Shown here: one piece after another, positions 38,901 through 51,800 of the stretch
Numbering within the stretch: the stretch's first letter is position 1
Layout of the letters: every line of letters starts with the position of its first letter
From: Thysanoteuthis rhombus
Lineage: Eukaryota > Mollusca > Cephalopoda > Oegopsida > Thysanoteuthidae
Reading direction: 5' to 3'
Assembly (NCBI GenBank): GCA_963457665.1
Contig: OY735219.1
Span: forward strand, 13,972,532-14,036,531
Length of the DNA: 64,000 nt
The notes under the pieces: model-generated
What the model was told of the DNA's origin: nothing
Databases searched by the model: none
What the model saw: the letters and a program-made list of their open reading frames with translations, nothing else
Made by a program: the position numbers and the translations under genes

Positions 38901-41900
38901 TTACTAGAAATGGGCTTCCATTAAAGCAATTCAAATATGAAAGACTATGAACTGAATAAAAAAATTTAAAAAAATTTTTTTAAATCAAATAAAAAAAAAA
39001 AAAAAAAAAAAACACACACAAGGAGTAAATATTCAATTTTTTTGCCCTCTGGCTCTATTGTTATAGCCTGTATGCAAGATAGGTAGAAAGCCAGCCTGAA
39101 CAACTAAGAAACTGATGCTAACAGTTTCTAATAAAAAGCTATTTAGATTGTTTTTAAGCTTCTTGTTACTAAAGACGAATTCTTTAGTAAAAAAAATGTC
39201 TTGTCTGACACCCATCTCATTTAACTTTGTTTTTCAACCATGCTAAGCTTAATATTATGGTTATGATACAATGGATTTAAAGTATTGATTTCAAATAAAT
39301 ACATACACATAAATGATACTTTATACTTGAGATAGATATACATAAATAAATCAATAACATTTTTTTTATATATAATTCCAATACTAGTTGTCAATTTTGT
39401 TATTAAAAGTTTATTGAATAAAGAATGCTCAATGTATTAAAAATCAGATTAAAAAGAAAGACATATTTCATGTTTAATCCATTTTCCTAGATTTCAATAT
39501 TTTGTATTAGACTAATGCTGTTAATTTCTCTTCTAACAATATTTACAAACTCAAATGAACAAAACTTTGCTCTTTATCTCTTTATTGAAGATTCTTTTCC
39601 ATTTCATATTGAACTTACGTTTATAATGGATCAGAATTATTTTTTTTTATCAAAAATACTCTTAACAACTTTGAAAATTCAAATTATTCATTCTAATTTG
39701 ATTCTGAAGGAAATCGTCAATTAGTTTTGGTCAAATTATTGTAAAGAAAATTATCTCGAAATAACCTTGTATGTTATTTATCTATATATATGTACGTACA
39801 TACGTATATATAGATAAGTAACATGGGTAGTGAAGGGTTCTATCCCTTTTTATATTTGTGTGTGTGTGTGTGTGTGTTCTTGCACTCCTGGCCATACCGT
39901 TATGTCTACATAGTTGAAAATTGGCATCAGTACTACACTAAACCGCTGAAAAAAAATTTTTTCCAAAAATAAAACAAGCTTTGACCTTTGACCAAAATGA
40001 CAGGTTTAATAATTTTTCTTTCTACTTTATTTTAGATGTTTTCTGTTATGATGTAATAAATAGAATTCATTAATACATTTTTTTTTTTTTTCTCTTTTCG
40101 CACTCAAGTATAATGCCATGTTGCTAGTGCATCTACGGTCCAACTTTCCATCTTGTCATACCAAGCTGCCCTTAAAACCCTTTGAATTTGATAAACAGTC
40201 AAAACGAACCTGTTGCAGACATCTTCCACTAGATGTATAGGCTTTTGAGAGAACAAATATGATTGCTGCAGCTTCATCTGCTTTCTCTTGGAATTTCTGA
40301 CAACCTATCTGGGAATTGCAGTCTGAAGATTAAAAAAAAAAAAAAAAAAAAAAAAAAGTTATTTAAAAGAACACAAACAGGTCTGGTTAGTCACTCAATA
40401 GAAACAATGGCACAATGGTGTGGTTGGGTGACCAATTAATAAATTGGATACAGGAATGATCAATGAATAAGCTACTTACCTTTTGTTGGGTGGTGATCAC
40501 TAAAAAAAGTCTGAATTAATATAATTGAAAAAAATTAAGTGAATGCTGCCAGACACAAAGTAAGGAGCAAATTTAGTATAAATTTGCATCGTAAATTGAG
40601 TCCAATTCCAAAATAGTGGGGGGGCGGTAACAAAAAAAAAAAAAAAAAAGTTTACAAGGAGTGAATGTTTTAATCTTCAGCTCTCCAGCCACATTGGTGT
40701 AGCTTCCACTCATCATCCATATATAACCAGCCAACCAGACCCACTTTAAAACTGAAGAAATCAACACTGACATTTTTGGTTGATGATTTTTTTTAAATTA
40801 TAACAACTGAACAGCATAACTAACATGCTCATAGAAATATTGCATTTGATAGCATACATTCAGACTGATTATTAAAAAGCAAAACGCTTTTTCTCTGGAT
40901 TTCAAGTTCTGGCTAATGTGGAGCTGGTTATGTTGATATTTCCAGCCAGGGAGGGGAGGGGGTCTCATATGCCAATTACAATACTTATTTCAAATAATTG
41001 TATTGAAATTATGGAAAATAATTCAACTGACCAATTGCTTTTTGTAGAGAAACACTTCCAATGAATACTGAAATGAAGCCATACTGGAGGTTTATCGTCA
41101 GATCAACCAATGATTATAAAAATCAGTAGTAAATGTATAACATTAAAATCTTATTTCTCTAAAAATAAAAAAAAAATAAAAACAACATTATTTCTTAAGT
41201 TTGCTTTTTTTCTTTTTAAACCAGTCCTGCTGTTTGCTTCTTTCATTTCACTCTTAGTTACTGTCATAGCAAAGTAATTATTGAGTAGGATTTGTTTTTT
41301 GTCAACTCTAATAGGTATAGGTTTTTGATATCGTCCAAGTGTTTGGTTAACGGTAACTGTGTGGGGGGGGGGGATTTCCCCTCTGCTCAACAGAAATGGA
41401 ATCTTTAGTCTAGACTCTTGATTCTTTGTTGTTTCAAGAATGAGAAAAATTTTCCGTCTTAAAATTATGGAATAAGCTGTACTGCACATTCTTAAAATAG
41501 GATATTTACAAATGTTGCAGTTAACGTTTAATTTTTCTGACTGATACTGTATTTTTGCTCAGCATCACCAGAGAAAAACTGCTAAAAGAGACTCTTTCCT
41601 TGCAGATTTACATCTTACACCTGGAAAATGCCATGGAATGAATCTTCCAAAACACTGTGTCAGCATCAAAGACGTAGAGAGATTAAATTGTTCTAACAAA
41701 AATTGGAATACATATTTTCTTTTCCTATTGGTCGATCGGTTCATTAGTAAACAGGAGAATCTTACAAATTGATAGTCTCTATTTGTCTCATGTACTTCAA
41801 ACGAATGTAATTTTTTTAGTTATAGTCTGCCAGGCTAACTTATTAAACATTACGCAATGGCAATGTCTCAAAGATAGAAACAAAGAAATGTTTCTTGTAT

Positions 41901-44900
41901 TGTTATAAAAGCTCTTACTGGAGTCAAGTTCTGTGGTCAGCCAAACAGTAAAGCCATCTTCCTGAAGCCATTGTTTAATCTGGCAACCCTGAAAAAGACA
42001 AACAAGTTTAACAGAAGAGATACGATACTGATGGTATATTATAGTATATCAAATCATGTTGAACCCCCAAGGGTCTTGTATGTAATCCTCCTAACAAGGA
42101 GACCTTTCTCCATAATAGAAAAGGGAGGTAGAAGAGTAGCTGACCTTATATGAATTCAAGAGTTACTTTCATTTTTTCTCCTGGAATACTCCAATGAGTA
42201 GAAAGCAATATGTCTGAATGCAGTATTATATAAGAGAAATCAATTTCAGGAATCACCATTTAGAAAAAGTTCTTCACTTCGGCTTATAATTTTTAATGAA
42301 ATTTGGTCACTTAGTGGTCAGCTTAGTTTTGGAACAATGCCACATGTATATTGTACTTACGACTCACTAAAAATTATCTATCATACCAGTTTGCCAACAA
42401 TTACACTACAATGAGACACCTTGTCTTTCAATGTAGGAAATGGGGATAGTCGAGTATTAGAAGGATAGTCGAGTATCAGAAGGATAGTCAAATAGGATCC
42501 AAGTGTCATTTATTTATTCAGTTCATGACTAAAGCTGTAGACTAGTGCAAGAAGTTTAAAGTTACCTACAAACAATATAAGATTCTAGTGAATACAAGGA
42601 TCAAATACATTTCTGAAGTTTAAGATTATTTCTCTTAACAAAAAGAAAAGATATTTCATTTATCTACTATTGACTTTGTTTTAAGCAAAATGATAATGGC
42701 TGCTAGCCATTCTTCTAAGTTATACTTCAGAAGTTACATAATGATTACACAGTCTCAACTGCAAATTATGACAAGTTTTGCCAGAGATTCATCTTCAGAC
42801 CTCACATAAAGCTAGCTCTAATGCCTCCCCAATACTAGGTGTGGGGACTGGAGGAATTTTTGGCTTGCTAAGAACCCCACCCTAAACTCAACCTTGTGCC
42901 AAATTTGCCACTATGGTGAGACAAATTAATAGAATACTTACAAAAGCATACTGTTCCTGGTGAAGACTAACAACAATGAGGGTTTTCTGGTTATATGTTG
43001 AAGAACCTTCACCATAAAAGTTTGTGAAGTGGACAGCACTCATAGCACAGTTGTTGATCTTGGATGTCTAGAAACGGCAAAAAAATTCTAGGATTAAGGA
43101 AAAGCTAAGAAAACTTGATAAAAATTCACATGGTAAAAATTCATTTGACTAATTTTAAACTTATTCTGTAAGAATCCCTGATATGAGGATTTATAATCAT
43201 ACATTGATAATTCAAATGCTTCTAACATCTCATATGACACTATTTGAAATAATTTATGAAATGAGATCTAAAGCATAAGTTGAGAAAAATCAAATTTTGA
43301 TAAACAATCATTGTCAAAAATAGAATTATACTTCATCTGTTCTCTTTATGTAGCAATTGGTCAAATGTTAAAAACCATTGACCAACCAGAGGAATTAATA
43401 GTGGAATCCTCTCCTTGGATAGCAAGGTTACATTCAACATTCATAGTGGTTTTGTCTAAAAATTTTAGAAAAAAAAAAAAAATCTTAGAATATATTACAA
43501 CATACCCGTCTGAATAATGATGGTTTCCGTTCCATAGAATGTGGTCTATTTTCATTCAAAGACTTCAAACACTTGTGAATCTCCTTAGCAATCATTTTTA
43601 CATTAACTGGAAGACCGTCAGGCTTGGGACTTAGATTCTGTTGTATCGAGTGATGAGGAGACTTACAGGCTATAGAAGAAGTAAAAGTTATCAAAAAGCA
43701 GTAGAAAAGTTTCTTTTGATTTTCATGAGAATACTGATAGAGAAAAAAATGTATGAGCATTGACATTGACTTATTTTAGGAGATAACTGATTTTCCAAGA
43801 CAATTTTATAAATTTGATTGTTTTTTTGAAGGTCTATAGAGAGAGAATGGTTCAAGATAGAATGCTGCTATCAAGAAATAAAATGATCAGTATGGCATAA
43901 GATTTATGTTGGAAAAATATAAATAATTTGTACATGATATTACTATTAGAGAATCTGGCAAATCTTGGAGGTCTATGTCCAACAATGGACATTAACAGAT
44001 GAGGATATCATTAAGTGGTAGCCGACCTGGATTTAAGAATTTTTAATACAACTTTCTACCCAGTAATACACAATATTAAGTTTCAAACATTTCACAACCA
44101 AAAAATACCAAAAAGGTAAATGATATATTTGTACAAATAATGAATTTTTATTTTCAAAGATGTTCCATCTAAAAGTCAATATAGGGATTATTCTGTGTGG
44201 ATTGTGATTGAATTTGTAAGACAGAGGAGGTTGATGTCAAAAAGTTCAGATCCAAATAAAAAAGATTCATCTCAGATTTACGAGCCATGCATATTGGATT
44301 AGTGTTAAATTTGGAAATCTAGAATCTGGAGACTGAATGGCACAATGAGATATGCTGCATAAAAAAGCGTGTAAAACAATTCTTGGACCCTAGATCTGAT
44401 TGGCTCTTGAGGAGGAGGAGGAGGAGGAGGAGGAGAAGTAGATTGCACTTTGGGTTGTGAATTTAGAGTTACCCTTCTCCTAGAATGGTGGCCAACCAAG
44501 GCTACAGAGCCTAGTTTGCCCTATTATTTTTCTCAAAGTTTGGAGAAGAGATGGATTCTTGCCTTTCTGGAGGGTATTAGTGCAAACTGAACACGAACGG
44601 CCTAGGCTAGAATCTGAACTTGGCTCAACAAGTCAATTTTCCATAACAGTAATCATCATACCACTCCAAACTCCGCTAAGAGACAAAAACAATTTGAAGC
44701 CATTCCCATGAATTTGATCATCCTGGGGAAAAGTTTGCAAAAACTAATAATCCAATCATAGTTGGCACTTCTGTACTCTGGTTGAAGAACAACTAATCAG
44801 ATCAATCATAGTTTTTAGAATCACAACTGAAAACTTTCCAGCAGATCAGATTGTAGAGTACAGTCATGGAAGTAATCAAATATATATACAGGTTGGGAAA

Positions 44901-47900
44901 GAATTAAATAAGAATTATTAGAAATTGAATACAACACATAGCCCTGACCTTATGCTCTGTGACTTCTTGAAGGGGTAAGCCAAGCTGGGGATATACTACA
45001 CCTAACCTCAAACTCTGGTTCAACTGGAGGTGCACGTTTGACATGTTATGGATAATATTTCACCAGACTTACAACATAGGTCTATCAAGGCCATACCGAA
45101 ATACTAGGAGAAACAATGCCAAATTTTAAAATACCGAGCAAATTCTACCAAGTAATGCTAGTTTGACTAAAATCAACCAATAAATAAAGTTATAACCAAT
45201 TTCCAATAGAAAGTTCCCTTTCATCCATCCAGTACAAGTAATTTTGCATTGATTTTTCTTTTTATTGATAATGAAAAGGTTTTTCATAAGACTTCTGAAC
45301 AAGGAATTTTTTATAGCAGTTCTGTATAAGTATTTAAAAAAAAAAAATTTTTAAATAAAAAAAATAAAATAAAATGAAATGAAATAAAAGCCGGCCTACT
45401 TATAAAAAAGGGATTTTCAAACAATACAATGAAAAAAAGGTACTTAAGAACTCACCCTCAGAAATCTTGAAGCCATCAATATATTGAGTAGTAGCCAGTT
45501 GGATGGCCAGGCAACTGGGTGGCCACTCATTTTGGAAGTTGATAGGCAGAATAAACTTTCCCAGAACATCAGCAAGTTTTACCTGAAAGTAGACATAAAT
45601 CATTGATATGGAACCAAACCAAAAATATCGGCTCTCTGGGAACTATGTAATGCATACAGGAGAGGATTCCGCTAAAAATTGCATGGAGAGTTCACAAGAC
45701 GGCACAGCATATTAGTGAACAAACAGGGGTCAGATATCACAAAAAAACTCACAAAACTCAAACGGCAGACCATGAAGCAAGAATGACATACAACCGCTGG
45801 ACATCGCGACTCAACGTGGATCCTCATGTGAAATTGTAACCAGCAAAAAATGAGATGACCTGAGGATTTAGACAAGTTCAGAAGATATTGGTATCATGAT
45901 GCTCACGATTGAGAGGTCTAGCCAATCTTAAAGAAGGTTCATGTCTGATGTTGAACAATAAAAGACTGAGGATGTACTGATTTCAATTCCTGAAACGCTT
46001 TCTCCTCTGATGAATTCTGTTGCCTTTTGTGGATTTCAAGAGTAGGTTTGGTAAAAGAAAATTCAGGACTTCAATCTTTTTGCCACTATTACTGTGTATC
46101 AGAATAAAGAATGAACATCATTAATGATCTGGTTTTCTTATATTTAGCTTGGAACTTTAAAATTGGTCAGATTTATTGTCTTGAAATTTTCATGTTTAGC
46201 AAAAGAGTATTTTTTTTTATCCACTCGAATAGTGTAATGGTTAGTATGTCTTCTTCACATGCAGAAGGTACTGGGTTCAGCGAGCAAAGAATCTGGAAAA
46301 CACTCCATTAAAACAAAATTTCCTTGAGCACTCAGCAGCTAAATGAGTACACTAAACTGTGTAATAAGGGTGGAGGCATCCCTTTGGTGGACTTGCATCC
46401 TACAAAGAGGGTAGTCATAAAAACTTGTATGCATAAAATCCTTGTCTCAACCAGATAAGAGACTTGCAAGGATCACTGAGCTGATGCATGCAACAAAGAC
46501 CAGAACTGGTCACCAGCGGTCATATTCCATGGAGGGTTGTGAGATGAGACACTTTATCTCACCTTAACAGATAGTGTAATGGTCAGCACATTAACTTTGT
46601 ATGCAGAGGGTCCCAAGTTCAATTCCCAGTAATAAAGAGTAGGGAAAACCATTCATTAGGACGAATTTCCCTGTGCACTGTGGTTAATTGAGTATATGGA
46701 TTAAAGTGGAGAAATCCCTTTGGTGGACTTTACTCAAATAAACATGCTTGAACTTACTTCACGGTTGGTCCAGCGTGTTTGACCATAACGTGGGGTCAGA
46801 AGAGGAATAAAAACTTCACACTTTGTGACTGCTTCATTCAAGGAATCCTGCCAGTCAACACCAGTCTTGATCTCATCCACATCCTAAGGAAGAAAAAAAA
46901 ATCTATTGGTGACACAAAAGGATCAATTTAGCATAAACTTACACTGTAAAATGAATCCCCAATAAAAACCTATGTTATGAGGAATTTCTTTTTCAAAGTT
47001 GTTTTTTTCGAGACATAAGGAGTAAGTGTTTAAATTTTCAGCCCTCAATCTCCATTGGTGTGGCCTGATATATACATAGACCAGCCAGATCCATTTAAAC
47101 TGGAGAAATCTATGTGGACAGTTTTGGTAGACAATTTCTAAAACACTGATTGCATTTGAACCTGGTTTTCATGGACTAGGTTTCAGCTTTTATTGACTTC
47201 ACCATTACTCCTCAGCTCAGCTTCGGTCATTTTCTGCACTAACAAATCAGATATTTCTGGTTGAAGAAATATTTAGTGGTCAAACATTAAGATTTGACCA
47301 AAAATTTGTTTCAGCATTCAAGCTGTGAGAAGGAAGAAAGGGATAGCCAGTAGTCAGGAATTATGGCAAGGATTACAGACAGAAATAGGCTATATATACT
47401 AGCTGAAGTACTCACTATGCTGGAAGAAATATTCAAGTTAATTTCTAAAGAACTAAAGCTTTCAGACTAGTGAAATTTTTCATAACATTGTTTCATAGAA
47501 TATTGTACTTTATTTTTAATGATTTTATTCCCCCACCAAACTTTACTTAAAAACCCTCCCCTGGGTATACTGTGAATGCATGTTAAATTTGGTTTGGCTG
47601 CACCTTTGTGTAGATGGCTGCTGGTGGCAGCCAGACATAACATGCATAGAAAGAATTTTGAAAAATTTCCAAAATTAAAGATTTTTTTTCTAATCCTTCC
47701 CCTTGGTCCACTGAGTATGCAAACCAAATTTGGTCGGGCTGTGCCCATGTTTAGTTGGTTTTTATAGGATAACAGACACACACAAACAGACATCACCAAA
47801 TTACATACAGTAAACCCTCGCAATATTGACATTATTTGGGAAGAGGTTTCCATTAAAGCCGAAGGTTTGTTATAATTGACGGTTGACCCTTGTTCGGTAA

Positions 47901-48822
47901 ATAGCGGAGGAGTTCAGTTCTCCACATTTGATGAACATCATTAAATAAATCCAAAGACAGTTTGACTGCCCTTGTCCTATTTTCAAAATGAGAAATTCCA
48001 ACAATGGTTCAACGGACCCAAATTTGAAACACCCTAAAGATATTGCGGGAGGTCTTCACTGGTTGTGCAGCGAAACAACTGAACTCATTTACTTAACACA
48101 AAAAAATCTTTCAGATGAATCAAATTTGGGTTTCCAAAAACATTGTGCTGAAAGTTTGGTATGGTCCATGTGTTCACCACATTTATTGAACTTTGTTCAG
48201 TAAATCTGAAGTCAGTTCAGATGGATCCACTAGTTCATTAAAGCTGAAATTCATTACATCAAGAGGTTTTTATAAAGATAATTATGCCGCAAAGATGTCA
48301 AACGCACAAAGAATGAGCAGAAAAAAACTCACCAGAAAAACACTGACATTAAGGGCGAGGAGCTCTGCCTTGAGACAACTTGCTAATTGAGAAGACTCTG
48401 CCCTGACATAGCTGATGAGAATTTGTTTGCCTTGATTTGAATAACTCAGGGATTTGACCCTAGAACTTTCACCTTCGCAATCAACAGGTTGCATTTGAGT
48501 CAGTGACGTGTCCGAACTGAGGGTAAAAAAAGAGAAACATACCTGTTAAAGGTAAACATGGAAGAAAAAAAAGAAAAAAAAAATTAGCTTGGTATATTTT
48601 TTGTTACAATTATACAAGTGGATCTTATATAAGGTTAAGTAAGATCTAGACGGCTGACATCTTTATATAATAAATTGTTATATTACCTAACTAAACCTCA
48701 ATTTGATATACAATAAATCTGAGCCAGATTGGCAGGTTCATCTGGCTATGTTATTCCAGTACTTGTTGATACTCCATAGATGTATGGAGAAAATGTAATC
48801 TAATTTAAAAGAAGAAAGAAAG

Positions 48823-48865
<43 letters not shown>

Positions 48866-51800
48866 AGTCAGAGAGCTGCTTTGTTACATATGCACAAACT
48901 TTCAGAAAGGCACTTTAGGCTCAGTTGAAAATTCATGAAGCCATATAGGCCATATACATGTATACACACAGAGGAAAAATATTAAAACTGTACGAGGTCA
49001 ATATTCTTATATTCCATTTAATTCGATGCATTATTTTTGTTGTGTCTCCTATCAAAATACTAACAATAACCTCACATCCCCATTTACTCCCCACCCAGAT
49101 TTATCTAATATCGGGAACTTCAGTCATTCAGACCCATAACAACTTTAACCTTGGTAGGGCATCCCACTCGTACAAATCAGAGCTAACATATTTCAATGAC
49201 CTGTAAGGTTAATACATATGAAGTTCCTCAACCTCATCACCCCTCCATCTATATTATCTCTAACCTACCCAACACAATCTAACACTAAACTACTTCCCTC
49301 CTACCCTTCCACCCTATGGCCTCTCCGAGACCTACTCATGCTGCTAACACCAAAGACTTTGTCACAGATTGAATGAAGTTCCACACAACAGGATGACCCT
49401 CGCAGATGGGATCCCATTTTTTGCTCACAAAGCAAAGCTCCTGATGGTGGACTTATGTTCCAAGGCAAACTTATAACTATCAAATGGTACACACACACAC
49501 ACACAACTGAAGACAGGTTTACCACACGAAACTTGTAGACCATCAATGAAAACATTTACAGATTAATAAACCTAGTTTCCATACACTTCTACTACCGAGT
49601 CAGTCTCACTTATAGTTCAAATTACATACACACATACATACACACACATATATACATACACAACTATGATTAAAAGGGCAGAGACTGAAGCACCCCAAGC
49701 CCTGCTCTGTACATGCACAAAGATAAGACAGATGAACTTACAATTTTCTTTTCCGTCTGGTGTCCACTTTTTCAGCGCTGTTCTCCTGCTGGAAACGTTC
49801 CTGGGCAGAATGACAGACTTGGAGGCGTATATAACTATCCACCAGAACATCCATCACCTGCAGAGATTTTTCCTGGATTATACTCACTGGCCATTGGTTG
49901 GAGGTTAAAAAGATGAATGGAACTTCTCTGCTGATGATTCTCTACAAACAAAACACAAACAGGTCTGGTTATTCACTCAAAAGAAACCATTATGAGACCA
50001 ACAACTTTTGGCAGCATCCAGAGTTGGGGGCGATCAATTAAAAAGTTGGGAAAAATGGGTAATTGCTGAATAAGTTACTTCTCTAGCCTTTTTCTTATGC
50101 CGTGATCACTAAAAAAAAAGTTTGAATTTTCAAAAAACAAGCAGAGATGCTATCAAATACAAACGAAGGGATCAATATAGCATGAACTTACATTGCAAAT
50201 TACCCCCCCCCAAAAAAAAAATTTAAAGGAGGGATTTTCAAAAAATAAAGTTTTTTTCTAGATATAAGTAAATGTTTAAATTTTCAGCCCTCTAGCTCCA
50301 TCGGTGCAGCCTGTATGTGTGATACATACATACATAGCCAGACCAACATAAAAACTTAAGAAATCTATGCTGACAGTTTTAATTGACGGTTTCTGATACA
50401 ACCAATCACAAGTGTCAATTTCAAAATAGAAAAGGATCAAAGAGAACAGTCAAGTAACTTTCACTTTCTGTTTCAGTTGGAACGTTTTAAAGTTTTCAAA
50501 TCAATCTTTTACTTGTAGTAATTACCTTCAATTCCACCCATAATTACCTTAAGGAGATACTGAGGTAGTATAGAATTCTTTTGCTTCTGAGCATGATCAA
50601 TTGTTGTCAGTCACTAGTGCAAGATACACTTTGCTGATTTATTGAATGCTATACACTGGTGACATTCCAATAACTGAAGCTTTAGTAGAAAACATCGTCT
50701 GAGAATTCTTCATATTTTTGTAATCCTAGTTAGGAAAGAAGTGTTTATGCAAACCATTTTCATGTGACATTTCTCATCAAACTTAGAATATCTTAATCAT
50801 ACATAACTATCCAGTTTCTCACTCAAAAACTGGACCATTATATCCAATAACAGCAACTGATTGATACCTATAAACAAAAGAATGAGTAAACCTTTGTATG
50901 CAGCTTTTACAATTGGTAACAACTTTTTCTATTATTATCTATCACAGAAAACTGCAATAAATCCCAACTCAAAGAAAAGTGATTTTAATTGTCAAATATC
51001 CATTAAGTCAAATTTAAGGTGTAAAAATCAACTTTAACAATCAAATCTCCATTGTCATATGGTCAAAAGCAGCCAGGCATATACTTGACTATCTCTGGCA
51101 AGTGGATGTGGGTTCAATTCTCACCCTGGGCTTACTATCAATTTTCCGATTTATGTTTGACCGTTGCTGTGGAATTATGGTCAGAGTCAAAGTTGTAATA
51201 AAAAGAAACAGGAAGTTAAGAGTAAAGTAAAAAAACTAGCGAAAATTAGAACAAAGAAACTTCTTTACTTACACGAGACACTAGCAAATCTCGAAGGGTT
51301 GATAAGGACATTGTATACTCAGCCAAGGTGTAACCAAGGCCCTCACCCATTTGGTTCATCACTCCAATCCTAGGAACTCCTACAGGAAAAGAAAAATACC
51401 AAAATGAAAATCATACAATAGAGAGAATGAGAGACATTCAAGATCTTGAATAACCAAGCGAATGAAATTCTGACATTGATATAACAAATAAGGAAACAGT
51501 ACTAAGGGAAATTTTTTTTTTCTAAGCATTTATGCTTAACCAAATTTAAATAAATACACAAAACAATGTTTCATTTATTCATGCCTCATTGGGTTATCTC
51601 CAATTAAATACACAAACTTTAAAATGAATACAAAATTCATAAAATACCTTTGAAACAAACATATCCAGAAGGAAACTTCGAAATATAATTTCAGTTATAA
51701 GTTAGGAGGTGAGAAGCTAAGCTGAAATAGAAAAACCCAGGCTAACACTGTGCATTTGGGCATATGGTTGGAATTGAAAAAGGCCCAGATATTCCGAAAT

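Noticed and set aside
46215-46300. Functional tRNA gene
   Set aside because: Box A and box B are recognisable but the cloverleaf does not close and the same body follows in five copies, as in a SINE.
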